Positions 37,560 through 47,529 are shown, counted from the first letter of the stretch. The stretch is 64,000 nt of DNA from Velthaea sp965214335 (GCA_965214335.1 CBDCBO010000008.1:248001-312000), one strand, 5' to 3'. The notes: generated by a model from the sequence alone, not told the origin. Translations and numbers: made by a program.

Positions 37560-37868
37560 GTTTACGTGGGCTTAACCCGCGCTTCAAGTTGTATCGGCGG
37601 GCTGGGCCAGCAGCTTTAGCAGTCGACGGCCGGCACGGCAACGGGCGGCGAATAAGGCGGGCACGGCAATCCGGTGAAGCGGGGGATGGTGTGTGAACCA
37701 CGCATCGGGCCGGTACATGGGTGTCGACGCTTCGGTCGCATGTCGCGTTAGATGTAGGCGTGGCGGCGATAACGAGGCGCTCACCGCACCGTTACCCCGA
37801 ATCGCGGGGCGTGCACGCGGTTGAAACGCCCGGCAGCTTTCGCATATTCTCTGGAGAATGAGGCCGCA
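37560..37868. other. intergenic region between C1 peptidase and TonB receptor
   Basis: About 309 bp of high-GC DNA serving as 5' regions for two divergent genes. It has several short GC-rich inverted repeats but no recognised element. The stretch around 37665-37690 faintly recalls a cobalamin aptamer core but does not hold up (see rejected items). GAGG lies six bases before the ATG at 37869. Confidence 0.5.
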
Positions 37869-40235
37869 ATGCACGCCATTCTCCTTGCTATGTGCTGCCT
37901 CATTAGCGGCAACGTTCATGCGCCTTCAGGCGGACCATTGGCCGGTGTGCGCGTCGAATTGCACGGCGCCGGCAACGCGCGAGCATCGACCGACCGGTTT
38001 GGCAATTTCGCCTTCCAAGCAAATCCCGGCACGTATCAACTGCGGGTATCGGCACCCGGTTACGCGCCGCTGACCGCGGCGATCGACGCCGATCGCGACC
38101 TACCGGTTCAAGTTGCGCTCGAGCCGCTCGATTCGCCCAAGCTGCGCCAGATCGGCGAGATCAGTGTTGACGGGCGATTGGCACCGCTCGTCGGAACGAT
38201 TCCGTCGGCAACCATCACGCGCGCCGATTTGGATCGGCTCGGCGACGATCGCGTCATCGACGGTTTGCAGATGCTTCCCGGCGCGACGTTCGCCCGGCCC
38301 GACGGCGGTGCCGCCAGCGCCGTCACGGTCGTCGCGCTGCGCGGTCCGGATCCATCGGAATCGCTGATCGCGCTCGACGGCCAACTGCTCAACGACGGCA
38401 ACACCGGCGATCTCGATCTATCGCGTTTGCCGGCCGCCGCCTTTTCGGCAATCGACGTTACTGAAGGGCTCGGTCCGCAAGATGCCAACGGCAGCAACAC
38501 TTTCGGCGGTGCCATTAATTTCGTCTCGTTGCGACCGACGGCCCAAGCGCACTACGCCGCCTCCGTATCGGGCGGTTCGTTCGGCCAAAGCGAAACCTGG
38601 CTCAACGCGACCGGAACGCGCGGCCGGCTGGGCTACGCCGCGGCCTTCGATACACAAAACGAAACCGGTTACGTCAATACCACCGCGCCGCTGTACTCGA
38701 CCACCGATCCGGCATGTGCGCCGTGCGCCACCCGCTTGGGCTCCGGAGTTGCTTCGCATTTGGGGTTGGGAACATTGAGCTGGTCGTTCGCGCAGAACGA
38801 AGACCTGACCGCGCGCATCTTCATCTTGGGCGACACGCGCGACGGCAGCGGCGCGATCAACGGCATCGACGGCAATAACGGTGACGCCGGCACGCCGCGA
38901 TTCGGCCAGCTGACCGGACCCGGAAATCAAACCTTCGCCCAAGTCATTCGCGGTTATCAATTGCGTGGTCGCGCACCGCTGGGCGCGGGCGAACTTTCCG
39001 GCGAGCTGTCGCTGAGCGATAACAGCGTCGACGTGGCGGGCGGAAGTATCTCGCCCTACGACCTCGTGCATACCGACCACCGCTATACCGGCGCGCTCAC
39101 CTGGCAACGCACAACCGCTACGTCGCAATTCGCGTTCGGCGGTTATTCGCGTTACGAATCGCTCGCGTTTTTCGCGCCGCCGGCCGGCGACGGCAGCGTC
39201 CTATCGGCGGCGCTGGCGCAGCCGTCGCTGGGCCAGAATATCGCCGCCCTCTTCGTCCGCGGCGGCCTTACACCCAGCCCAAAGTTACGCCTCGACGCCG
39301 GAATCTTTCAAGCCCACTACACGACGTTCGGCTCGAACCTCGACGGTCGCCTGGGGGCGATCTACACGGCCGATCCGCAAACCGCGCTGCGCTTCTCGGT
39401 CGGCACCGGCTTTCGGCCGCCGCTGCTGGCCGAACGCTACCAATTTCCGTACGCCCAATTGTCGCTCGACGGTAACGGCGTTTTCGTCGGTCAAGGCAGC
39501 GTCACCGAACATCCCGAGCATGCTACGGAATACGAATTGGGCGCTTCGCACGAGTTTTCCAAGCGCTCGACGCTCGATGTGTCGCTCTATCGCACGAATC
39601 TGCGCAATCCGATCGAGATCTTTTATCCACTGGCCGCGGTCGCGGCCGGAAGCTGTAAAGCGAACGCGTATGCTCAGCCGCTCGCGAACTGTGTATCGTT
39701 TCAGAGTAACGTCGGGAACGCCGTCTACACGGGCGCGGAAGTGCGTTTCGTGCAACGCTTCCCGCGACAGCAGCTCTTCATGAGCGCGCGTTATGGCCTT
39801 AACAGCGCGTTCCCTAAAGACCTCAACGCGCAGTTTTCGAATCCGACGTCCGGCGGTAATCTCGTCGACGATGCCCAGTTCTTAGGCATTCCGCAACAGC
39901 AGGGTTCGCTCGAAGTCGATTGGGCCGATCGAGGCTGGCACGGCGCGGCTGCGAGTGTTTTTCGCGGCAACAATAACGAGTTAAACCTGCCGCCGTTTAC
40001 GCTGCTGAACGCGCTCGTGGGCAAGCACCTCTCCAGCGGTCTCGACCTTGCGCTGGCCGCTCGCAACCTTTTCAACGCCGGCGCCGGCCGCTTCACCGTT
40101 TTCGGCGGCGGCGTTCCGTATCGCGGGATCGTCGGCGCGGACGCTGCCGGCGGTCCGGTGTACGGCCCGCTCGCAACGGACGCCCAACACATCGAACCGT
40201 TCGGTATCCGACTGATTCTCACCGCAAAGCACTAG
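37869..40235 (+). CDS. TonB-dependent receptor
   Basis: 788 residues. After the signal peptide (AILLAMCCLISGNVHA) comes a carboxypeptidase-regulatory-like domain (about 25-95). The plug follows (about 110-215: VIDGLQMLPGATFARPDGGAASAVTVVALRG..., SNTFGGAINFVSLRPT), and then a long beta-barrel with GTGFRPPLLAERY. The outer-membrane receptor would take up a ligand that needs TonB energy; the ligand is unknown and no siderophore or vitamin gene is adjacent. ATG 37869 is preferred over an upstream frame-open codon because the signal peptide begins there. Confidence 0.9.
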   Translation: MHAILLAMCCLISGNVHAPSGGPLAGVRVELHGAGNARASTDRFGNFAFQANPGTYQLRVSAPGYAPLTAAIDADRDLPVQVALEPLDSPKLRQIGEISVDGRLAPLVGTIPSATITRADLDRLGDDRVIDGLQMLPGATFARPDGGAASAVTVVALRGPDPSESLIALDGQLLNDGNTGDLDLSRLPAAAFSAIDVTEGLGPQDANGSNTFGGAINFVSLRPTAQAHYAASVSGGSFGQSETWLNATGTRGRLGYAAAFDTQNETGYVNTTAPLYSTTDPACAPCATRLGSGVASHLGLGTLSWSFAQNEDLTARIFILGDTRDGSGAINGIDGNNGDAGTPRFGQLTGPGNQTFAQVIRGYQLRGRAPLGAGELSGELSLSDNSVDVAGGSISPYDLVHTDHRYTGALTWQRTTATSQFAFGGYSRYESLAFFAPPAGDGSVLSAALAQPSLGQNIAALFVRGGLTPSPKLRLDAGIFQAHYTTFGSNLDGRLGAIYTADPQTALRFSVGTGFRPPLLAERYQFPYAQLSLDGNGVFVGQGSVTEHPEHATEYELGASHEFSKRSTLDVSLYRTNLRNPIEIFYPLAAVAAGSCKANAYAQPLANCVSFQSNVGNAVYTGAEVRFVQRFPRQQLFMSARYGLNSAFPKDLNAQFSNPTSGGNLVDDAQFLGIPQQQGSLEVDWADRGWHGAAASVFRGNNNELNLPPFTLLNALVGKHLSSGLDLALAARNLFNAGAGRFTVFGGGVPYRGIVGADAAGGPVYGPLATDAQHIEPFGIRLILTAKH

Positions 40236-40385
40236 CGGCCACCGGAACATTTTAGCCGCCTATATTAAATCGCGGACGGTTCACTAGGACGTTTGCCTCC
40301 TTCGCATAGGTACTAACCGTGACATCATAGCCATGCGCGCCGCTGTAGGCGCGAACGCGCGTCTAGCGATAAAAAAGGTGCCTCC

Positions 40386-43300
40386 ATGCGATCTTTTCCG
40401 CAGTATATACTTGCGCTAATTTTTTTATTTGAAGCAATCGCGCCGCAAGCGGCACCAGCCCAAACGCCCAACGTTTTGCCGCCGCTAACAGCGCCGCGCG
40501 CCGTTTCATCGCCGCCGTCCACCTTGCCGCGCACCGCGACGGCCGCCGTCCCGCCGTCTACCTTCGTCAAGCCGTTGAATGTGCTGCCTCCGGCTCGTGC
40601 TCCGTACGCAGTCGCAACGCCGTCGTTTCGGCGCTATGCTCCCAACGGGTACGCGCGCGGTATTCGCCTATCGCCCGCATCGGCGGCCGGCTTGCGAATG
40701 CCGGCCGGGCGCCCCGGTGCACGAGCCGCAGCCCGTCGCGCGGCAGCGACGACGCTCATCTCGGAGTCCTTTACCGGCTCGGCAACCACGGCGAACGCGT
40801 GGGCTTCGGGCGACGATGCGTGCATCACCGCCGGCACCGCGCAAACCACGCCGCCTACCTCAGTGCCGGCCTGCGGCGCGAATGCCCCGCAGGATCCGGT
40901 CGGCAGCGGAGCCTTGCAACTTACGCCGCCGAAGAACAATAACGACGGCTTCGTCTTCAATAAAACGCAACTTTCGTCCGGCTACGGCCTTTCGATCAGC
41001 TTTAACTATTATTCGTTCAATACATCCGGAACCGTCGGCGACGGTCTGGCGCTCGTCCTGACCGATGCGAGCAAACCGCTGCCGACGGCGATCGGCGGCT
41101 GCTGCGGATCGCTGGGCTACGCCCAACACAATAGCGTGGCACAACTCGCCAACGGCTATCTGGGTGTCGGCTTTGACGAAACCGGCTATTATAGCGCCGC
41201 TAATGAAAATAAAGTCGGCGGCTTGTCGAGCCTCGTGGCCAACACGCTGAGCGTGCGCGGCGCGGCGGCAACCAAAGCACAATACTTGTTCGGTTACAAA
41301 AATTCGGCCGGTCAGGCGAGCTCACTGCCCTTCGCGCTTTCAACCCCGACCGCAACGACACGCGGAGCCGGATTAACGTTCAACGTGACGCTGACGGCCG
41401 CCGGACTTCTCAGCGTCGCGATCGACCGGCACGACGGCAACGGTCTCGTTACGTATATCGCGCCGACGCAAGTGGCGGGCGTCAACGGTCAGCCGGCGCT
41501 GCCGGCGACGGTGTATCTGGGCTTCATCGCGGCCGGCGGCGGCGCCAATGCGCGCCATCAAATCAGCAACGTGTCGGTCGCGACGGTCGCCGCGGCGCCC
41601 GGCGTGACGTCGGAATCGTTCACCGGTAGCGCCACGACGCCCTCAGCCTGGTCCTACGGCGACAACGCGTGTTTGACGGCCGGAACCAGCTCGACCCCAA
41701 CGACCTCGGTGCCGGCGTGCGGCACGAACGCACCCGTCGATCCGGCCGGCAGCGGGGCGCTGCAGCTTACGCCGCCACTGAACAATAACGACGGCTTCGT
41801 ATTCGACCGGACGCCGATCGCGACCAGCGGCGGCGTCGTGGTTTCCTTTAACTATTTTTCATTCGGCAGCTCGGGAACCGCGGGCGACGGCCTCGCCGTG
41901 GTCCTCACCGACGCTGGTAAGCCGCTGCCGACCGGTATCGGCGGCTGTTGCGGCTCGCTGGGCTACGCACAATACAACGGAGCTTTGCCGCTGGCGAACG
42001 GGTACATCGGCGTTGGGCTGGACGAGACCGGCTACTTTAGCGCCGCCAACGAAGGCAAAACCGGCGGCCTTTCGGGATTGCTGCCAAACACCATAACCGT
42101 CCGCGGCGCCGCCGCAACGAACGCCCAATATTTGTTGAGCGCGAAAAACTCCGGCGGTCAACCGGCGGCCTTACCGTTCCCGCTCGACACACCCAGCGCC
42201 CAAACCCGCGGAGCGGGTCTCGCGGTTACCGTCACCCTATCGGCGACGGGATTGCTCAGCGTCGCGATCGACCGCCACGACGGAAACGGTTCGCTCAACT
42301 ACATTCCGCCGACGCAAGTCGTTGGGCTCAGCGGTCAGCCGGCGCTGCCGGCCAACGTCTTCTTCGGCTTCATCGCTGCCGGCGGCGGCGCCAACACGCG
42401 GCATCAGATCACCAATGTCAGCGTTACCGGCGTCGTTGCGACAGCGGGAAAAATCGGCGTGCTGACCTACCATGACGACGTAAACCGGACGGGTTGGAAC
42501 ATGAACGAAACAACCCTTACGACCGCCAACGTCAACGCATCGACCTTCGGGTTGCTGCATACGGCGGCGCTCGACGGACGCGCCGACGCACAACCCTTGG
42601 TGCTGCCGAATCAGCCAATCGACGGACAGGGCACGCACGATGTCGTCTATGTGGCGACCGAAAACGACACGGTCTACGCCGTCGACGCAAGCTCCGGTGC
42701 GATATTGCAATCGCATAATCTCGGCACCAGCATCCCCAACAGCAATAAAGACTACGACGACAACATTTACCCGGTCTATGGCATTCAGAGTACGCCGGTC
42801 ATCGATCCGGCCAACAACGCGATCTATGTTGTCACCGATACGAACGAGGGCACCGGCGCGCCCGACGTTTACCGGCTCCATAAACTCGCGCTCAACAACC
42901 TGAGCGACCTGGTGCCCTCGGTGGTCATCACACCCGCGACGACCCTGAGCGACGGATCGGCGTACACCTTTGCCGCGCAGCACGAACGGCAACGTCCGGG
43001 CCTGCTCGAATCGGGCGGAGCAATCTACGTCGCATTCGGCAGCACCGGCGACACCCAACCGACGATCTCGCGCGGTGTCGTCGCCGGTTTCAGCGCGGCA
43101 AATCTGACTCCGGTCGCTAGTAACCTCTACACCGATCGCGCCAAGGAAGTCTCCAATCCGTATTACCTGTCGGCGGTCTGGCAATCCGGCTTCGGCATCG
43201 CTGCCGACTCCGCCGGCAGTCTGTATTTTTCGACCGGAAACTCCGATCCCAACACGCCGTCGTACGGAACCTACAACCATCCCGATAGCGTGCTTCGCGT

Positions 43301-43979
43301 CTCGGCCGACTTGAGCACGATCCTCGATAGTTTTACCCAGTACAATTATTTCTCGCAAGATCAAGGCGACGGCGACCTGGGCGCGGGCGGCACGATGGTC
43401 GTGCCGGACCAAGGCGGTATCTATCCGCACTTGATCGTCGCGGGCGGTAAAGACGGCCGGGCGTACATTCTCAACCGCGATAATCTCGGCGGCTACACCG
43501 CCAATGGGCCCAATAAAGACCTTGCGGAACTAAGCAACGGCGGCTGCTGGTGCGGACCGGCGTACTTCGTCGGGGCCGACGGCGTATCACGCATCGTTAC
43601 CGGCGGCGGCAGCGGAATCGCAACCTGGAAGATTACCGACGGGGCGAGCTTCAGCATCGCGCTCGAAGGCCGGGTAAGCGCCGGGAACACCAACGGTCAG
43701 CCGGATAACGGCGGCGCGGTTCCGTCGATTTCCTCGAACGGAACGGCGGCGAAAAGCGCTATTTTGTGGTTCGTGCAGAAGCCGAACGACACGAGTACGT
43801 ACACGCTCAACCTGCGCGCCTACGATGCCTCGAACCTCGCAACGCAGCTGTATTCTTCGGCCGCGGGCAGCTGGACAAATCAGAATAGTAACGCGAATGT
43901 TTCGCCCACGGTTGCCAACGGCTACGTGTACGTTGCGAGTAATAAACAGCTGCAGATCTTCGGATTGCTCGGCCACTGA
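40386..43979 (+). CDS. secreted protein with two L-type-lectin-like domains and a PQQ-like propeller
   Basis: 1197 residues. The signal peptide (YILALIFLFEAIAPQAAPAQ) is followed by an Ala/Pro-rich linker. Two tandem, clearly homologous domains of about 280 residues (about 125-400 and 405-685) share the blocks SESFTGSATT, SVPACG-NAP-DP-GSGALQLTPP-NNNDGFVF, GDGLA-VLTDA-KPLPT-IGGCCGSLGYAQ and VAIDRHDGNG, the plan of legume-lectin-like carbohydrate-binding domains. The C-terminal part (about 688-1197) is a beta-propeller with VYVATENDTVYAVDASSGAIL and FSTGNSDPNTPS blades. Inference: a surface or released glycan-binding protein. AAGGTG lies six bases before ATG. Confidence 0.8.
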   Translation: MRSFPQYILALIFLFEAIAPQAAPAQTPNVLPPLTAPRAVSSPPSTLPRTATAAVPPSTFVKPLNVLPPARAPYAVATPSFRRYAPNGYARGIRLSPASAAGLRMPAGRPGARAAARRAAATTLISESFTGSATTANAWASGDDACITAGTAQTTPPTSVPACGANAPQDPVGSGALQLTPPKNNNDGFVFNKTQLSSGYGLSISFNYYSFNTSGTVGDGLALVLTDASKPLPTAIGGCCGSLGYAQHNSVAQLANGYLGVGFDETGYYSAANENKVGGLSSLVANTLSVRGAAATKAQYLFGYKNSAGQASSLPFALSTPTATTRGAGLTFNVTLTAAGLLSVAIDRHDGNGLVTYIAPTQVAGVNGQPALPATVYLGFIAAGGGANARHQISNVSVATVAAAPGVTSESFTGSATTPSAWSYGDNACLTAGTSSTPTTSVPACGTNAPVDPAGSGALQLTPPLNNNDGFVFDRTPIATSGGVVVSFNYFSFGSSGTAGDGLAVVLTDAGKPLPTGIGGCCGSLGYAQYNGALPLANGYIGVGLDETGYFSAANEGKTGGLSGLLPNTITVRGAAATNAQYLLSAKNSGGQPAALPFPLDTPSAQTRGAGLAVTVTLSATGLLSVAIDRHDGNGSLNYIPPTQVVGLSGQPALPANVFFGFIAAGGGANTRHQITNVSVTGVVATAGKIGVLTYHDDVNRTGWNMNETTLTTANVNASTFGLLHTAALDGRADAQPLVLPNQPIDGQGTHDVVYVATENDTVYAVDASSGAILQSHNLGTSIPNSNKDYDDNIYPVYGIQSTPVIDPANNAIYVVTDTNEGTGAPDVYRLHKLALNNLSDLVPSVVITPATTLSDGSAYTFAAQHERQRPGLLESGGAIYVAFGSTGDTQPTISRGVVAGFSAANLTPVASNLYTDRAKEVSNPYYLSAVWQSGFGIAADSAGSLYFSTGNSDPNTPSYGTYNHPDSVLRVSADLSTILDSFTQYNYFSQDQGDGDLGAGGTMVVPDQGGIYPHLIVAGGKDGRAYILNRDNLGGYTANGPNKDLAELSNGGCWCGPAYFVGADGVSRIVTGGGSGIATWKITDGASFSIALEGRVSAGNTNGQPDNGGAVPSISSNGTAAKSAILWFVQKPNDTSTYTLNLRAYDASNLATQLYSSAAGSWTNQNSNANVSPTVANGYVYVASNKQLQIFGLLGH

Positions 43980-44102
43980 GATGGTCGTACACTGCGCGAC
44001 TAACGCTAAGTACTCGACTCCGTCGCGTTTGTCGCGGTCGGCCGATGGCCGATTCGCCCGTCGTCCGGTGTGGGCGAAGCCGACACTGGCTAGGAGAATC
44101 TC

Positions 44103-44441
44103 ATGAATCAGGCACTTCTCGCGGGTCAAGCGCTGCTTGCCGCGCTGCTCATTGCGCCTATGACCGGCGAGCGCGCTGCCACAGCCGCCGTGGCCGCGCC
44201 GAACGTCGCGCGCCACAAGATCTACGGCTTCGCGCAAAGCTTCAATGGCACGACGCTCGTGATCAAGAGCCGGCGGGGACAAACGATCGCGGTCGACGTG
44301 CGCGGCGCGCACGGAAACGTCACCATCTATCGTAATCGGCCGGTAATCGTGTTCGGTACGACCGACACGAGCGGTATCGTCCATGCGACCGCCGTTTGGC
44401 GCACCTATCCCGATGCCGTCCACTGGCCGGCCGATCGCTGA
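44103..44441 (+). CDS. small exported protein of unknown function
   Basis: 112 residues with a signal peptide (MNQALLAGQALLAALLIAPM). After it comes a strand-rich part (KIYGFAQSFNGTTLVIKSRRGQTIAVDVRGA, VIVFGTTDTSGIVHATAVWR) that resembles the small OB-fold/DUF5666-like beta-barrel proteins. No Cys, so no disulphide or heme. GGAG lies seven bases before ATG. It lies between the lectin-propeller and the multicopper oxidase on the same strand; a role in the envelope is likely, the function unknown. Confidence 0.65.
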   Translation: MNQALLAGQALLAALLIAPMTGERAATAAVAAPNVARHKIYGFAQSFNGTTLVIKSRRGQTIAVDVRGAHGNVTIYRNRPVIVFGTTDTSGIVHATAVWRTYPDAVHWPADR

Positions 44442-44475
44442 GGTGTGGCCGGCAAACGCTACTTTGAATTCTAGT

Positions 44476-44496
44476 GGGAGCGAAGCGGCCGCTCCC
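44476..44496. other. hairpin between small exported protein and multicopper oxidase
   Basis: GGGAGCG / CGCTCCC, 7-bp perfect stem with a 7-base loop, 35 bp after the preceding stop. No T-run follows, so it may be a weak terminator or an mRNA-stability hairpin. Confidence 0.4.
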
Positions 44497-44520
44497 GAAT
44501 AGAGCGCATCTGGTGACGAC

Positions 44521-46053
44521 ATGCGATCAGCGTTTCTTTTCGTTTGGAGTGGTGCGGTGCGAGTAGGTTTCCGTCGAGCGGCTATTGCTGTGGGTGTGGC
44601 GCTCGTCGCCGTTGTCACTGGCGTAACGCCGGCGCAGGCGACAGCGCTCCCGCAGCCGCCCGAAGTGCTCAGCGTTCAGGGCGTCGCGCAACTGACGCTC
44701 GATGCCGTGCAAAACGTGAAGACCGGGTTGCCGGCCTTTTCGTTTAACGGCAAATTGACGCCGCCGACGATCCGCGTCAATCCGGGCGATCACATCAAGA
44801 TTCACTATGTGAATCTGCTGCCGAAGCCCGTGCATCAGGCCTTTTTCAACATGACGAATTTGCATTTTCACGGGCTGAAAAGTGCGCCGCGCGAACCGGG
44901 CGACGATGTGCTCGACGTGATGCTGATGCCCGGAGAGTCGTACGATTACGATGTCGCGATTCCGGCCGACGAGTCGCCGGGGATGTATTGGTATCACCCG
45001 CATCCGCACGGCGAGAGTAATCGCCAAGTCGCGGGCGGCATGTCCGGCGCGATCATCGTCAACGGCATCGAGAAGTACTATCCGCAGACCGCAACGGTGC
45101 CCGAACGGATCGTCGTCGTGCGCGATGCGTACCCGCCGGGCTTTCCGCTGCCGCCGGCACGCGCGCCACGGGCTCTCGGCGCGACCACCGGACCGGTCTG
45201 CAGTGGACCGCCGTCCAAGGATCTTTCGCTCAACGGCGTGCACGAGCCATCGATTGGGCTCAAGCCGGGCGAAACGCAATTCTGGCGCGTCGCGAACGCG
45301 TCGTCCAACACTTTCGTCAACATCGAACTCGACGGTGCGACGTTAGGCGTGATCGCGCGTGACGGCGAGCCGATCGTTTACCGCGATCGTTTCGCGAGCG
45401 GAATCGTGTACCGGCATTATCTGCTGCCGCCGGGTGGTCGCGTCGAATTCTTCGTTACCGGCCCGCGCGGCGCAGCGAGATTTCGCTCGCTCTGCGTCGA
45501 TTCGGGGCTGGCCGGCGATTTCGATCCGGAGCGCACGCTCGCGACGATCGATCCAACCGCGCTCGCGCACGTACCGACGCTCGTACCGGGTGCGCCGAAC
45601 CTGCGGCCGACACATAAGCCGGCCGTCGACATTCGGCGGCTTCCGGTCGCGGCGCAACGCACCATTGTGTTCACGGAAGATAAGCCCAACGGCTTATTCT
45701 ATATCAACGGCCAGTTGTACGATCCGACGAAGCCGGCTGCGTATGTTGCCAAAGCCGGAACCGTTGAGTCGTGGACCGTGGTAAACGAAACGCAGGAAAT
45801 ACACGCGTTCCACATTCACCAGATTCACTTTTTGGTGCTCGCTCCGCAGTCGCCGGCCAATGCGCCGCTCGATTTTCAAGACACGGTGACGGTGCCGTAT
45901 CAAACGACGGGTCCAAACAACACGCTCGTTCCGGGCAAAGTTCATCTATTGATGGATTTTACCGATCCGATCGTCAAAGGCACGTTTGTATTTCATTGCC
46001 ATATCCTCGAACATGAGGATGGCGGAATGATGCAAAAGATCACCGTTCGCTAA
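44521..46053 (+). CDS. multicopper oxidase
   Basis: 510 residues with a signal peptide (AAIAVGVALVAVVTGVTPAQA). All four copper motifs are present: HFHGLK (about 115), HPHPHG (about 160), HAFHIHQIHF (about 427) and HCHILEHEDGGM (about 491), giving the T1 site with Cys, two His and Met plus the trinuclear T2/T3 cluster. It oxidises a reducing substrate and reduces O2 to water in the periplasm; substrate (metal, phenol or other) unknown. The copper protein pair downstream on the other strand (SCO, cupredoxin) suggests a shared copper economy. Convergent with SCO, 38 bp apart. Confidence 0.94.
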   Translation: MRSAFLFVWSGAVRVGFRRAAIAVGVALVAVVTGVTPAQATALPQPPEVLSVQGVAQLTLDAVQNVKTGLPAFSFNGKLTPPTIRVNPGDHIKIHYVNLLPKPVHQAFFNMTNLHFHGLKSAPREPGDDVLDVMLMPGESYDYDVAIPADESPGMYWYHPHPHGESNRQVAGGMSGAIIVNGIEKYYPQTATVPERIVVVRDAYPPGFPLPPARAPRALGATTGPVCSGPPSKDLSLNGVHEPSIGLKPGETQFWRVANASSNTFVNIELDGATLGVIARDGEPIVYRDRFASGIVYRHYLLPPGGRVEFFVTGPRGAARFRSLCVDSGLAGDFDPERTLATIDPTALAHVPTLVPGAPNLRPTHKPAVDIRRLPVAAQRTIVFTEDKPNGLFYINGQLYDPTKPAAYVAKAGTVESWTVVNETQEIHAFHIHQIHFLVLAPQSPANAPLDFQDTVTVPYQTTGPNNTLVPGKVHLLMDFTDPIVKGTFVFHCHILEHEDGGMMQKITVR

Positions 46054-46091
46054 GGACGTGGCGGGTGCCCGACGTCGAATCCCTAGCGCCG

Positions 46092-46646
46092 CTATTTTCC
46101 GCCCAGCACGTCTTCAATATCGTGCGTCAACGCGGTCGATAACAGCAGCGTGCGCTTGAGTCGCACGTCACGGTCGAGCACATATACGAACGACGTGTGC
46201 GTTTCGGGAATGCCGTGCGCATCCGGCTCGGCCGCAACGCCCAAGCTGCGCATCAATTGGTGAATGTCACGCGGCTTGCCGCTGGCGAAACGCCAGCCGG
46301 CTGGGGCTGCGCCGTAATGGCGCGCGACCGCGGCCATGACCGCCGGCGTATCGTAACCCGGATCGAGCGTAATGGTGAGAAAGCGCGCTCGGAGATGGTC
46401 GTGTTTGAGCTGACGGTAGCTACGCGCGAAAGCGGCGTTCGCGATCGGACAGGCGTCCGTACAACGCGATGCGACGAAGGTTACGATCGTGGGAGTGCCG
46501 CCGAGATCGCGCAACCGGAACATCACGCCGCGCTGATCGATGAGCGGAAGCGCGCGCGGATCGCCGGGCGTCCCGCCTTGCGCGGCAGTCGAGACGAAGC
46601 TCGTGAGCGCGATCGCCAGCACCGGCAGATAGCGAGCGATGCGCAC
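46092..46646 (-). CDS. SCO1/SenC-family copper chaperone
   Basis: 184 residues from GTG 46646. An N-terminal membrane anchor or signal (RYLPVLAIALTSFVSTAAQ) is followed by a thioredoxin-like fold with the copper ligands C62-x3-C66 (RCTDACP) and the distal His in IPETHTSFVYVLD. SCO proteins deliver copper or reduce cysteines for Cu centres such as CuA of cytochrome oxidase. A longer frame to 46787 is open but would overlap the cupredoxin gene. It lies 5 bp after that gene, so the two form one operon. Confidence 0.88.
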   Translation of the reverse strand: MRIARYLPVLAIALTSFVSTAAQGGTPGDPRALPLIDQRGVMFRLRDLGGTPTIVTFVASRCTDACPIANAAFARSYRQLKHDHLRARFLTITLDPGYDTPAVMAAVARHYGAAPAGWRFASGKPRDIHQLMRSLGVAAEPDAHGIPETHTSFVYVLDRDVRLKRTLLLSTALTHDIEDVLGGK

Positions 46647-46651
46647 CGGAA

Positions 46652-47221
46652 TTACTGCGAAACGAGAACGTCGCGCATCGCGGGAGATACGCGGTAATGA
46701 TAATAACAGCCGAAGTAATACGCACCCTTCGGGCCGACCGTAAAGACGGCCGACTTCGCGTTGGGATTGAGCGAACCGCTCGACCACGTTAAGTTGTTGG
46801 CAATCGTCGTTCCGACGGCGTTCAAGCCGCTGGTATTATCGTACGATTGCGGAAAACCAGTGGTGCCGAGACCCGAGGCGGTGTGGCGGGTCGTGTCGTC
46901 ATTGAGAAACTGTACCTTCGAACCTGACTTTACGAACACGATCGCCGCCTTACCGGCCGCTAACTTCGAGTAGAACGCCACCGGGCCATATTTAGGCGAC
47001 GTAATCGCGGTGTGCTTGAAGCCGACATAAATGAGTAGCGGGCTCCCGGCGGCAAGCGAAGCCGCCAGCGAATCGGCGGCAGCCGAGCGCGTTGCCGAAT
47101 CGAGCGGCAACGAGCCGCCGGCAACACTTCCGCCGCCGGCCACACTTCCGCCGCCACCGCCACACCCCGCAAGCAGCGCGCTACCAATAACAACCGCAGA
47201 TACGAGGAGCCGATTATTCAC
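46652..47221 (-). CDS. cupredoxin-like lipoprotein
   Basis: 189 residues, lipobox LLAG-C20 followed by a Gly/Ser linker. A plastocyanin-like domain ends with C172-x2-H175-x6-M182 (GCYYHYRVSPAM). The upstream His in TTRHTASG would complete a type-1 copper site (His, Cys, His, Met). It would carry electrons in the periplasm, tethered to a membrane. Start GTG at 47221 has GGAG eight bases upstream. First gene of the cupredoxin-SCO pair. Confidence 0.83.
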   Translation of the reverse strand: MNNRLLVSAVVIGSALLAGCGGGGGSVAGGGSVAGGSLPLDSATRSAAADSLAASLAAGSPLLIYVGFKHTAITSPKYGPVAFYSKLAAGKAAIVFVKSGSKVQFLNDDTTRHTASGLGTTGFPQSYDNTSGLNAVGTTIANNLTWSSGSLNPNAKSAVFTVGPKGAYYFGCYYHYRVSPAMRDVLVSQ

Positions 47222-47529
47222 CTAGAGTCTCCTATGGGAAGTTCGCGTTAGCGGACGTGCTTGCCGGAGGCCGACGAAATTGCAAATCAGATGTACAGGC
47301 GTTGCCAAACGGCAAACAACGGACGCTACAGCACCTTGAGATGCTCGAACGGGTAGACGCCGCCACCCGTAAGAGCGACAACGATCTACGTGTAGTGCCA
47401 CATCGCCGAGCGTCAGACGGCGAGAGCATCAAATTGGGGCCGGCCGTAGCATTAGCCTGCCTCAAGGAGCGAAGTGAGCGCCCGATAACGGTCGCCGAAT
47501 CGTCACAACGTCGCGACGTTGCGGCACTC
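47222..47529. other. intergenic region upstream of cupredoxin-SCO, with 16-bp palindrome
   Basis: About 308 bp between two minus-strand genes. It contains the perfect palindrome CAACGTCGCGACGTTG at 47506-47521, 9 bp after the ribokinase stop and 285 bp before the cupredoxin start. It could be the stem of a ribokinase 3' hairpin or a protein-binding site. No T-run follows. No other gene is supported here. Confidence 0.5.

Noticed and set aside
37655..37790. Possible cobalamin riboswitch upstream of the TonB receptor
   Set aside because: GCAATCCGGTGAAG resembles the core, but the following conserved pairing and the B12 box are missing.
42237..43430. Long minus-strand frame opposite the lectin-propeller
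   Set aside because: Mirror of a GC-rich coding sequence; Arg/Asp-rich translation without domain or SD.
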